Part shown: positions 44,522-52,975 of the stretch, one piece after another
Layout: every line of letters starts with the position of its first letter
Numbering within the stretch: position 1 is the first letter of the stretch
NCBI GenBank assembly: GCA_002706365.1
Contig: PALM01000046.1
Coordinates: forward strand, 1-64,000
Direction of reading: 5' to 3'
Source: Flavobacteriales bacterium
Lineage (GTDB): Bacteria; Bacteroidota; Bacteroidia; Flavobacteriales_E; Vicingaceae
Length of the DNA: 64,000 bases
Translations under genes and position numbers: made by a program
Notes under the pieces: model-generated
The model's input: the letters and a program-made list of their open reading frames with translations, nothing else
What the model was told of the DNA's origin: nothing
Database searches by the model: none

Positions 44522-47500
44522 TTAAATATCCAGGCTGAGAGAGAACATGAATAGCGATTCATCGCTAAAGACCCCATTTTCTACTCCCCAGCCCCAGTCT
44601 GCTCTCACAAAGTAACCCAATAAAGTGGTACGCAGTCCAAAACCTGTTCCAGCCACCACCGGATCATTGATGTTTTCATAGGTCACAGTGATCTGCTCTC
44701 TTGTTAAACTCTCGTTGTTTATAGGATTATCATCTGAAAATGGAGATTCACCCACCCAAGCTGTTCCCACATCTGCAAATCCTACAATTTGGAAATTGCG
44801 AACGAAGCTACTTTGAATTGGTCTATGGATCAGATAAGAGAAGATCGGTACTCTTACTTCAGTGTTCACTACCACAAAACTATTTCCGTTGCGCACATTC
44901 TGAAGAAAGCCTCTCATATTGGATGCTAATGCCTGATAGCCATAATTTTGGTTTAGGTCGATTGGCGTGCTTTGGTCGAATTGATCTGATTTCCACCATT
45001 CATCTACACCTCCCATATAGTATATCAAAGGAGTGCTGCCAAAGGATCTACTACCGGCAATTCTACCTACCGCAATAATTTCCTTGTGGATTTTTTGATA
45101 ATGCCTAATGTCGAAACCAACTACACTAAGGTTTGGGGTTTTGCCTGTGAGAATGATATCATCCGGAATAGTATTTACTCTAAGCTGAAGGATATCTCTA
45201 ATGCCAAAGTCGCCGAAGAAGTCCTTGTTGTCGCGTGCTACCTGTTGGTAGTGTTCTGCAAAGATCTTAAAGCGCGTACCATATCGAATATTAAGAGCAA
45301 CATTCCTAGTATTATCGAAGACATAGGCAATTTGTGCAGTTGCCCAATATTCACTTAAGATTTCAACTTGGGTATTAAGTCTATCTGTTGAGAGAGGAAT
45401 AAGTCGATCCCTTCTTGCGGTAAACACACCTCTGAGACTTGTAACCTCACTGAATGGCCAAATCAAAGAAGTAGTGGCTTGAAGCGTTTTTAAGTCGTTT
45501 GGAATTATACCACCCGTTTCTCTTTGTCGGCGCCTGCTCACCATGAATTCTTTATTCAATCTTTTCTCGAGATTTTGATAGCTGAGCGAGTATTCAATTA
45601 GGTCTCCTGAAAATCTGAAGCCACCGTAGATTCGGTGATTCTCCATGAGGTCAACAATTCCAATTTTGGTATTTACACCTACTCCTGCATTTATATATGG
45701 ACCACCGTTAAAGGTTTGATACTGCTGGTTGATGTACATATTGTTCAACTGCAGTACCGTATTGTCGGGCTTGAAATTCAAACGATACAAACGTTGAGTT
45801 GGGAAATCGAGGTCTTCAAGATCTACAGCTTTGCTACTTCTGCTCTCACTAATTGCCTTAGTCTCTTCAAGCTCCCTATTGTTTCCTTCTCTAAAGGCAT
45901 AGTCGTATATATTGACTTTCCTATTGACTTCTTCCTTCGGAATTTCAGTCAGTTCGTAGTATCTTCTATTCGAGCTAGTCTGTGTACTTGAATTTTCTTT
46001 AGGACTTAATGTGTCGATGGTTATTTCAGTCTTGAAATCTTCCGTCCCTATGAAATACCTTCCATTGGTAAAGCTCAGCTGATCTATCCCTTCTTCACTA
46101 ACCGCACTTTGATCGAATACATTCCGATCTGGTCTGTCGTGCAAAGAGGTCCTGTAGAAATATCTATAATTGATGGTAGTATCTACACTGGCAATGGCGC
46201 TATCGTATTCTGCCGTATATCTGCGAATCTCACCTTTTTTATTCTCCAAATAGTAGAGTTTGTCATCGTAGATCAGGGGATGACTTTCTTGCTCGTATGG
46301 GGTGTTGGTAATGTATTCGATCTCATAATCATCTGATGTGAGATCAATGGCAAAAACATCCTTTTCTTTTAAGAAGCTGCTTTTTTGATGAGGCACATTC
46401 AAACTATCATTCAAACGATTTGATATAAAGTAGATCTTATTATCGTCCTCCGCAAAAACAGCATTCAGATCGTCGTAGATGTCGTTGGTGAGGTTCTTCT
46501 GGGTATTCCCAACTACATTGTAGATGTAGATATCAGATTGACCGTTAGAAACGCCTGAAAAGACCATCTGTCTGCCATCTTTGGAGTAATCGAAATCCAA
46601 GACCTTATCGATCTTCAAAATGGGTTTTACATAGAGCTTCTTATCTTCTAAATTGTATGTGTAGAGCCAAAGCTGACCTTTCAATTCAGTGACAAATGAG
46701 AACTGTTTTCCGGATGGATGCCAATCCATAATTGGATAGGAGTAGTCTTGTAGTCGGTCTAGCTTTTTCTCAGCCTTGAAGATCCGCTTTCGTTTCTCAT
46801 TTTCCAGATCGTAGAGGTAGATCTTATACTGCCCTAACTTATTGCTATTGTAAATGAAGTATTGATTATCCGGACTCCGTTTGAAATTGTCGTATCGGAA
46901 GTTCTTTTTGAATTTGATAGGGGCGGCTTCACCCATTTGAGCTTCTGTTGCAGAGGCTTTACTGAATTCTCTTTGATAGTAATTCAGCATATCCGTGTAG
47001 AGGTCTTCGAAGGAGACTCCTATCACATAGAGAAAGCCATCATCGATCTCCCGTGATATTCTCGTCATGTAGAGAATATTGGAGACCACATTCTTTCCAT
47101 AGGTTACAGCGATGTAATTCCACAAAGCATGCCCTGCCATTTCAGGATCTTCGTAGGCAAGGGTGTTGAACTTATCAAAACGTTCATTGAGTATTCCATC
47201 TTTGATCTTGGCATTGATCTCTGGATTGTATGGATCAGAGAGGTAAGAGATTAGTCCTGTGATATACCATTCCGGCAGATGTAAAAGGGCGGAATTCCTC
47301 AATACTTCTCTCCAATTACCACCATAGAGCATTTGGTAGATCAATACTTTGAGAATACCCGCTTCAATTTGTTTGTCGAATTTCTCATAATCACCCTCGA
47401 AATAGATGAAGACTTTTGAGCCTACAATCCGTGTAACGCCACCAATATTGTAGCTTTCATCAGTGCTTAAGCCAATATTGCTCTGACGAAAATCCGATTG

Positions 47501-47797
47501 CTTATTGAAAATGATGAATTGTATGCGCTCCTGAAGGTAGAAATCGAGGAATTTTTCCAGCTGATCGATCTTAACCCTTGCGAGTTTTGCCGTATGCTCA
47601 GCTAAGTCTTGTCCGCCCGTATAGAAATAGGTTTCGTAGTTATTGAAACGATAGAATTGCCAGTTGAACTCTCTGTATTGTACTCTATTCTTGCCAAAGG
47701 TGGTCTGAGTTCCATTGTAGAATTGAGCATTCACCTCGCTCATACACATCAAAAATGCGAGGAATGACAGTATCGAATATGTTAGCTTTTTCTTCAA
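44522..47797 (-). CDS. Giant exported protein: inactive gluzincin-like domain, WD40-like propeller and outer-membrane barrel
   Basis: 1091 residues with a signal peptide ending EVNAQ. Residues of about 40-280 look like a peptidase MA (gluzincin) fold, with the helix LLHLPEWYITGLISYL (174-178), but the HExxH slot (about 146-160) reads ILKVLIYQMLYGG, so catalysis is lost. About 290-560 are TolB-like propeller blades (SPDNQYFIYNSNKLGQYKIY and GQSDIYIYNVVGN). From about 690 onward the sequence is barrel strands, with a late Omp85-like phrase IVGFADVGTAWVG and last strand LFMFSLSLDI. It may link a periplasmic or surface propeller to the outer membrane. No gene symbol is known to me. Confidence 0.8.
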   Translation of the reverse strand: MKKKLTYSILSFLAFLMCMSEVNAQFYNGTQTTFGKNRVQYREFNWQFYRFNNYETYFYTGGQDLAEHTAKLARVKIDQLEKFLDFYLQERIQFIIFNKQSDFRQSNIGLSTDESYNIGGVTRIVGSKVFIYFEGDYEKFDKQIEAGILKVLIYQMLYGGNWREVLRNSALLHLPEWYITGLISYLSDPYNPEINAKIKDGILNERFDKFNTLAYEDPEMAGHALWNYIAVTYGKNVVSNILYMTRISREIDDGFLYVIGVSFEDLYTDMLNYYQREFSKASATEAQMGEAAPIKFKKNFRYDNFKRSPDNQYFIYNSNKLGQYKIYLYDLENEKRKRIFKAEKKLDRLQDYSYPIMDWHPSGKQFSFVTELKGQLWLYTYNLEDKKLYVKPILKIDKVLDFDYSKDGRQMVFSGVSNGQSDIYIYNVVGNTQKNLTNDIYDDLNAVFAEDDNKIYFISNRLNDSLNVPHQKSSFLKEKDVFAIDLTSDDYEIEYITNTPYEQESHPLIYDDKLYYLENKKGEIRRYTAEYDSAIASVDTTINYRYFYRTSLHDRPDRNVFDQSAVSEEGIDQLSFTNGRYFIGTEDFKTEITIDTLSPKENSSTQTSSNRRYYELTEIPKEEVNRKVNIYDYAFREGNNRELEETKAISESRSSKAVDLEDLDFPTQRLYRLNFKPDNTVLQLNNMYINQQYQTFNGGPYINAGVGVNTKIGIVDLMENHRIYGGFRFSGDLIEYSLSYQNLEKRLNKEFMVSRRRQRETGGIIPNDLKTLQATTSLIWPFSEVTSLRGVFTARRDRLIPLSTDRLNTQVEILSEYWATAQIAYVFDNTRNVALNIRYGTRFKIFAEHYQQVARDNKDFFGDFGIRDILQLRVNTIPDDIILTGKTPNLSVVGFDIRHYQKIHKEIIAVGRIAGSRSFGSTPLIYYMGGVDEWWKSDQFDQSTPIDLNQNYGYQALASNMRGFLQNVRNGNSFVVVNTEVRVPIFSYLIHRPIQSSFVRNFQIVGFADVGTAWVGESPFSDDNPINNESLTREQITVTYENINDPVVAGTGFGLRTTLLGYFVRADWGWGVENGVFSDESLFMFSLSLDI

Positions 47798-47847
47798 TAT
47801 TGGCTTAGAAAAAGGAGAATAAACTTAAGCATTATATTGCCTTTGAA

Positions 47848-47855
47848 TACTTTTG
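47848..47855 (+). promoter_or_regulatory. Putative -7 box (TACTTTTG) for the MBL hydrolase gene
   Basis: Exact TAnnTTTG match ending five bases before the ATG; if real, the transcript would be leaderless or nearly so. Confidence 0.35.
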
Positions 47856-47859
47856 ATGT

Positions 47860-48495
47860 ATGATTCAAATTCGAGCTTTTACCTTCAATCCTTTTCAAGA
47901 AAACACCTATCTACTCTACGACGAGTCCAAAGAAGCTGTAATCATAGATGCAGGTTGCTCAAACTCTTATGAACAGGAAGAACTGCGCGATTTTATCCAA
48001 AAGAACGAGCTAAAAGCAGTCAAATTGCTCAATACACATGCACATATAGACCATGTTTTAGGCAATAAGTTCATTTATGATGAATACGGATTGAAGACAC
48101 ATTTAAGCAGTAAAGAGATGCCCGTTTTCAATAGTGCCGAGCAGACAGCTAAGCTTTATGGCCTTCCTTATGATCATTGCAACGAGATCGAGGGGCATAT
48201 TGAAGAAGGAGATCAGGTCAAATGGGGAAATAGCAGCTTGGAAATACTCTTTGTCCCGGGTCACTCACCCGGACATTTGGTTTTCTACAATGCAGATCAG
48301 AACTTCATGATTGGCGGTGATGTGCTCTTTAGAGGCAGCATTGGCAGAACAGATCTGCCGGGCGGTGATCATCAGACACTTTTGAATATGATTCGCGAAA
48401 AAGTTTTTACCATGGACGATGAGATGAAGGTATACTCTGGTCATGGCGAGCCCACTACTGTGGGTTATGAGAAGCAATACAATCCTTTCTTCTAA
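47860..48495 (+). CDS. Metallo-beta-lactamase-fold hydrolase, glyoxalase II-like (YcbL type)
   Basis: 211 residues. The metal ligands are seen in LLNTHAHIDHVLGNKFIYD, FVPGHSPGHLVFY and GGDVLFRGSIGRTDLPGGD, with a last His in YSGHGEPTTVGYEKQYNPFF. The ending NPFF/NP-Y is typical of the short glyoxalase II-like group. It probably hydrolyses thioesters; substrates are unknown. Convergent with the barrel gene, with a four-base stop overlap. Confidence 0.92.
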   Translation: MIQIRAFTFNPFQENTYLLYDESKEAVIIDAGCSNSYEQEELRDFIQKNELKAVKLLNTHAHIDHVLGNKFIYDEYGLKTHLSSKEMPVFNSAEQTAKLYGLPYDHCNEIEGHIEEGDQVKWGNSSLEILFVPGHSPGHLVFYNADQNFMIGGDVLFRGSIGRTDLPGGDHQTLLNMIREKVFTMDDEMKVYSGHGEPTTVGYEKQYNPFF

Positions 48496-49292
48496 TTGAA
48501 GGTAGGGGCATTGCAATTCATCAGATCCTTGCGTAGGAACATAAAGCGGAAACTGAGTAGAAATGGATAGTGTTCTCCATACTCATACCTTGTGACAGGA
48601 TGTAATTCTGCTGGTAATATTTCCAATAGGGGTAATTCCAGCTGAGGCTGGAATATAAGTCTTTCTGTCAGTCGAAATCCAACTCCTAATTGCAGGTGTA
48701 ATTGCAAATTGAAGATCTCCCATAAATCTCTTTCTTGATTGTAGGTAAAAAAAGGAGTTTCATTTCTATTGTCATTTATTCGATAATCGAAGTTAAGGCC
48801 GGGTCCGAAAGTGAAGAAAGTAAATTTTCCCAATTGCTGACTGCGAATAATGCGAATAACTCCTGTTATTTGATCAAGCTCAAAACTGCTCTCTGCTTTT
48901 TGATTAGAGCTTCCAGTATCCCATTCTTTCAAAAGTTCAAATTCAGAATTCCCACTGAACTTCCGATAGGCTAGTCCAAAATCCATATAATGAAAGAAGC
49001 GCGGATTCTCAAAAGAATGATACCAGCCTAGCTCAAATGCATAAGAAATATTACCTGCTTTTGGTAATACATAATAGGTTACAGTAGTATCGAATCCAGC
49101 GATATTGAGGTCCTCTCTAAGGACTGTCGAATAGTCTGCATAAGGCAAAGTATAGGTGATCCCCGGTGCTATATAAAAGAATCCATTCTTGAATTCTCTA
49201 TTCAGGGGGAATTGATCGCGATTCAATTGAGCACTCAGTGCTATTGGAAAGATCAACAAAAAGGAAAGAAGAAGTTTAGTTAGCTTTTTAAT
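48492..49292 (-). CDS. Exported barrel-like protein, apparent ATT start
   Basis: From the ATT at 49292 the product has 266 residues and begins KKLTKLLLSFLLIFP, a textbook signal peptide. There is no ATG, GTG, TTG or CTG between this codon and the in-frame TAG at 49311-49313. A TTG at 49259 would drop the basic n-region, leaving LIFPIALSAQ alone. The mature part is strand-rich (FYIAPGITYTLPYADYS, then LQLGVGFRLTERLIFQPQLE), a small outer-membrane barrel by appearance. ATT would overlap the kmo stop by 13 bases, so it may be started by coupled re-initiation. Confidence 0.7.
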   Translation of the reverse strand: MKKLTKLLLSFLLIFPIALSAQLNRDQFPLNREFKNGFFYIAPGITYTLPYADYSTVLREDLNIAGFDTTVTYYVLPKAGNISYAFELGWYHSFENPRFFHYMDFGLAYRKFSGNSEFELLKEWDTGSSNQKAESSFELDQITGVIRIIRSQQLGKFTFFTFGPGLNFDYRINDNRNETPFFTYNQERDLWEIFNLQLHLQLGVGFRLTERLIFQPQLELPLLEILPAELHPVTRYEYGEHYPFLLSFRFMFLRKDLMNCNAPTFN

Positions 49293-50617
49293 AGGGCGAG
49301 GATTTCTTTTCTAACGTCAACGCTATCCCAATTATTGGCTATATCTGCTCTTTGCATGATCTTATCCATGATCTGATCTTGTTTTTGGCCGGCTTGCCAG
49401 GCTTTTGAGTAGGGAATATGGCTGAAGGTAACTTGAGAATAGAGTGGCATCCATTTATCGGGATGTTCTTCAAACATTCTTTTTTCGATCTTTTTGCGAA
49501 GTAAGAAGTCTTCATCAGCTACTTTGTCGCGCATTTCAATGAAGTTGTAAATGGCCAGGTCGGCAATGGCGTCTGCATCCGGCTTTCTCTGCTCTGCAAA
49601 GGCAGGCATTACTTTCTTCCAATCTCCATTGTGCGCTTCAAACACTTCATCGAAAACTGTGCAGTCTTCAAAGCCGGAATTCATTCCTTGTCCGTAAAAT
49701 GGAACAATGGCATGCGATGCATCGCCCATCATTATGACCTTATCTTCATAATTCCAAGGTGAGCATCGAACGGTTACCAATGATGAGGTAGGATTCTCAA
49801 AATACTCTTCTTCAAGATGTGGCATCAGCTCATAAGCATCCGGGAAAACCGATTTAAAGAAATCGTTTAGCTTCTCTTTATCTGTAATGCTAGAGAAGGA
49901 ATTCTTGCCTTCAAAAGGGAAGAAAAGAGTGCAGGTAAAACTGCCATCACTGTTCGGAAGGGCAATCAGCATATAAGAACCTCTAGGCCAAATGTGAAGA
50001 GCGTTTTTCTCAATGCGAAATCCACCATCTTCTGTTGGGGGAATGCTTAATTCTTTATAACCATGGGCTAGATAGTACTGACTGTAATTAAAGCGATCTG
50101 TCTTCTGCATTCTTGCTCTAACTGCAGAGAATGCGCCATCTGTGGCGAAGATCCTATCTACATTAGCTTCTACAGTCTTACCATCTTTGTCGGTGAAGGT
50201 CAGTGATGAGTTCTCAAGATCCACATCCTCGCACTTCATTTCAAAGAAGAATTTCACATTGGGATACTTATCAGCTGCAATGATCAGCTCCTTGTTCAAG
50301 CCACCTCTACTCACAGAATAAATTGCTTCCCCTTCTTGGCCATAGGCTTGGGAGGTAATATTACCAGCTGTATCGTGAATGGCTCTACCGTACATAGGGA
50401 TGGCTACTTTTTCGATCTCCTCCTTGATTCCCGCTTGCTCTAGTGCTTTCCAGCCTCGGTTAGAAAGGGCAAGGTTGATTGACCTTCCGGCGGCTAATTT
50501 TGCCTGACGAATGTCTGGGCGACGTTCATATACTTCTACTTCAAAACCCTTCTTTGCCAAGAAGATCGCTTGCAATGAGCCTACTAATCCGGCTCCAATA
50601 ACTGCAACTTTTTCCAT
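49280..50617 (-). CDS. kmo: Kynurenine 3-monooxygenase
   Basis: 445 residues, full length. The FAD site AVIGAGLVGSLQAIFLAKKG, the second motif ERRPDIRQAKLAAGRSINLA (diagnostic for KMO, R-SINLALS) and GDASHAIVPFYGQGMNSGFE are all visible. It hydroxylates kynurenine to 3-hydroxykynurenine with NADPH and oxygen. It starts two bases after kynU. The C-terminal membrane anchor of eukaryotic KMO is absent, as usual in bacteria. Confidence 0.95.
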   Translation of the reverse strand: MEKVAVIGAGLVGSLQAIFLAKKGFEVEVYERRPDIRQAKLAAGRSINLALSNRGWKALEQAGIKEEIEKVAIPMYGRAIHDTAGNITSQAYGQEGEAIYSVSRGGLNKELIIAADKYPNVKFFFEMKCEDVDLENSSLTFTDKDGKTVEANVDRIFATDGAFSAVRARMQKTDRFNYSQYYLAHGYKELSIPPTEDGGFRIEKNALHIWPRGSYMLIALPNSDGSFTCTLFFPFEGKNSFSSITDKEKLNDFFKSVFPDAYELMPHLEEEYFENPTSSLVTVRCSPWNYEDKVIMMGDASHAIVPFYGQGMNSGFEDCTVFDEVFEAHNGDWKKVMPAFAEQRKPDADAIADLAIYNFIEMRDKVADEDFLLRKKIEKRMFEEHPDKWMPLYSQVTFSHIPYSKAWQAGQKQDQIMDKIMQRADIANNWDSVDVRKEILALLKS

Positions 50618-50619
50618 CT

Positions 50620-51891
50620 TTAATTACTTAATGATTCGCTGATCAATTTTCCAAATTCGTACACATCTTCAAAGGAGTTGTAGAGCGGAGTAGGAGCCAG
50701 TCTGATTACATTGGGCTCTCTCCAGTCGACCACCACTCCTTTTTCGCTGATCCTATTGAACAATTCTTTTCCCTCTCCATGCAATAACAAGGAGATTTGG
50801 GCACCGTGAGATTCAGGAGTGATCACTTCAAATTGGACTCCACTATTCTCTTTGGCAATTTCTTCCAATACATAAGTCGTATACCCCCAAAGTTGTTTTT
50901 GCTTTTTAAGTAAACGATCCATGCCGGCTTCATTGTGGATGTCCAGAGCAAGCTTATGAACTGCCATAGCCAAGACGGGAGCATTGCTCAATTGCCAGGC
51001 ATCAGCACCTTCAGCAGGTTTGTATCCCGGCTGCATCATGAATCTATCTTCAGCAGGCACACCCCACCAACCGGCAAAACGATCTAGTTCGGCGTTCTGA
51101 GAATGTTTTTCATGGACGAATATACCGGCAACAGATCCCGGTCCTGAATTCAAGTATTTATAAGAACACCATGCGGCGAAGTCGACACCCCAATCATGAA
51201 GCTTCAATTCTACATTCCCAGCGGCATGTGCCAAGTCGAAACCTACGGTTATATCTAGCTCCTGAGCTAATTTTGCAATGGCTTCCATCGGCATTAGTTG
51301 TCCACTGTAGTAATTCACTCCGCCAATCATGATCAAGGCCAGTTCATCTTTATTGGCTTTGATCTGATCCATGATATCTTCCTCTCTCAAATGATACTCT
51401 CCTTCTCTTGGAGCTACTTCGATCAAATTTTCTTTTGGATCAAGTCCGTAGTGTTTAAGCTGAGTTTCCAATGCATATTGATCCGAAGGGAAAGCCTTTG
51501 CTTCACAAAGGATCTTGCATTTCTTCCCTTTGGGATTGAAAAAGGAAACCATCAAAAAATGCAGGTTGGCGGTTAGGCTTCCCATGGCTGCTACTTCCAA
51601 AGGTTTTGCACCGACAATCTTTGCCAATGGTTCGCGAAATCGCTCGTGATAGCTGAACCAGGGGTTTCTAGCTTCAAAATGCCCATCCACACCGTATTTC
51701 GCCCAATCATCTAGCTCCACCTTTAGGCTATCTAAGGAACCCTTTGGCTGTAAGCCCAGTGAGTTTCCGGTGAAGTATACTTTATTGCTTCCGTCTGCTT
51801 TTTTAGGAAATAAGAATCGATCTCTGAATGAGCCCAATTCATCTGCTTGATCTTGCGCTCTGGCAAAGTCTATATTGTTCTGGTATTCCAT
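50620..51891 (-). CDS. kynU: Kynureninase
   Basis: 423 residues. PLP-enzyme features are FTGNSLGLQPKGSLDSLKVE, VGFDLAHAAGNVELKLHDWG, the lysine loop FAAWCSYKYLNSGPGSVAGI, and late VVDWREPNVIRLAPTPLYNS. The enzyme splits (3-hydroxy)kynurenine into (3-hydroxy)anthranilate and alanine. Together with kmo it gives two central steps from tryptophan to quinolinate and NAD; the dioxygenases before and after are not in the window. Confidence 0.95.
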   Translation of the reverse strand: MEYQNNIDFARAQDQADELGSFRDRFLFPKKADGSNKVYFTGNSLGLQPKGSLDSLKVELDDWAKYGVDGHFEARNPWFSYHERFREPLAKIVGAKPLEVAAMGSLTANLHFLMVSFFNPKGKKCKILCEAKAFPSDQYALETQLKHYGLDPKENLIEVAPREGEYHLREEDIMDQIKANKDELALIMIGGVNYYSGQLMPMEAIAKLAQELDITVGFDLAHAAGNVELKLHDWGVDFAAWCSYKYLNSGPGSVAGIFVHEKHSQNAELDRFAGWWGVPAEDRFMMQPGYKPAEGADAWQLSNAPVLAMAVHKLALDIHNEAGMDRLLKKQKQLWGYTTYVLEEIAKENSGVQFEVITPESHGAQISLLLHGEGKELFNRISEKGVVVDWREPNVIRLAPTPLYNSFEDVYEFGKLISESLSN

Positions 51892-51930
51892 CGCTTAAAT
51901 TCAGCCTCAAATATACAATGCTCAATGCAA

Positions 51931-52791
51931 TCAAGCCATGAGAAAAGAGAAGAGAAATGGAAGAGATAGGGATGATTCGATCAGAAGGGAATAATAGAGG
52001 TCTGCTTTCGGTTTTTTGCTCAAAAGGATAAAGATGAAGAGGAAAATTGAGCTCAATATCCAGCTGATGGAAAAGATGTTTAGTTTAAAATCAACTGCTA
52101 GGAGAAAGAGGAGGTTGCTCAATAGAAGGCAAATGATGGCGATCCATAAGCTAAACTTTATGCCCCAGAAATTGGGAATCGTAAGTAGGTCGGTACTCTC
52201 ATCAGACCGCATATCTCGAATGTCAAAAGGGATCACTTCAGCTATCATATAAAAGAAAAGAGCCATAGAAAATAGTATGATCTGCTTATCGATAAACTGA
52301 TCATAGCTAAGAGCGCCCAATAGAATTGTTGCCATTGACCAGGCAAGGGCAATGAGGAATATTTTCAAGAAGGGAATTTGTCGAAGTGGTGCTTTGTCGC
52401 TCAACTTGATCACATACATCAAAGAGATCAATGAAAGGGGCGCAATGAGAATATAGGTGTTTTTGGGCAGGTCCATAAAGAAATAGACTGCAGCTGCAAA
52501 GCTGAGTAGCGTGGTTGCTCTGCTCAGTACTGGATGGTCGATCATCCATTTTGTGGAAGTCGAGTTGATCTCCTCATTATAGAGTTCAATTCCAATTCTT
52601 CTGTGAAAGTTATAGGTAAACAGAGTAGCAGTAAACACAAAAAGAGGAAATGAGTGCAGATAAGCATGGTCGATCTCAATTGCGGCTAAAAAGAACACAC
52701 TTAATGCATAGCTTCCAAAAGCGACAAAGAGATTGCCGTAGACAATAAAGTGAAGGATCTCACGAAAGAATATTTTAGGAGAGAATTGCAT
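51931..52791 (-). CDS. UbiA-like integral membrane protein lacking the first Asp-rich motif
   Basis: 286 residues with eight to nine predicted helices. The second Asp-rich motif of UbiA prenyltransferases is present as FDIRDMRSDESTDLLTIPN (D190, D193, D197), but the first (N-D-x-x-D) is replaced by YNFHRRIGIE at about 60-69. UbiA enzymes need both to bind Mg-diphosphate, so the usual reaction seems unlikely. It lies 39 bases upstream of kynU on the same strand. Confidence 0.65.
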   Translation of the reverse strand: MQFSPKIFFREILHFIVYGNLFVAFGSYALSVFFLAAIEIDHAYLHSFPLFVFTATLFTYNFHRRIGIELYNEEINSTSTKWMIDHPVLSRATTLLSFAAAVYFFMDLPKNTYILIAPLSLISLMYVIKLSDKAPLRQIPFLKIFLIALAWSMATILLGALSYDQFIDKQIILFSMALFFYMIAEVIPFDIRDMRSDESTDLLTIPNFWGIKFSLWIAIICLLLSNLLFLLAVDFKLNIFSISWILSSIFLFIFILLSKKPKADLYYSLLIESSLSLPFLFSFLMA

Positions 52792-52941
52792 GAGTTCGTT
52801 AGGATTAGCCGGATGCTCAAATCAATACAATTCATGCATAGGAAAAGAGCTTGACATATCAGCTGCAAAGTACAGTAAAACTTTCGATTCGCTAAGTTGT
52901 TGAAGATGCACAAAACAAGCTGGAAATACGGCTTTAAAGGC

Positions 52942-52949
52942 TATATTTG
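52942..52949 (+). promoter_or_regulatory. Putative -7 box (TATATTTG) for gcvP
   Basis: Exact TAnnTTTG match 26 bases before the gcvP ATG in a divergent spacer. No glycine riboswitch fold was recognised in the short leader. Confidence 0.55.
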
Positions 52950-52975
52950 CAGGCCTAAATTTTACATAAAAAAGC

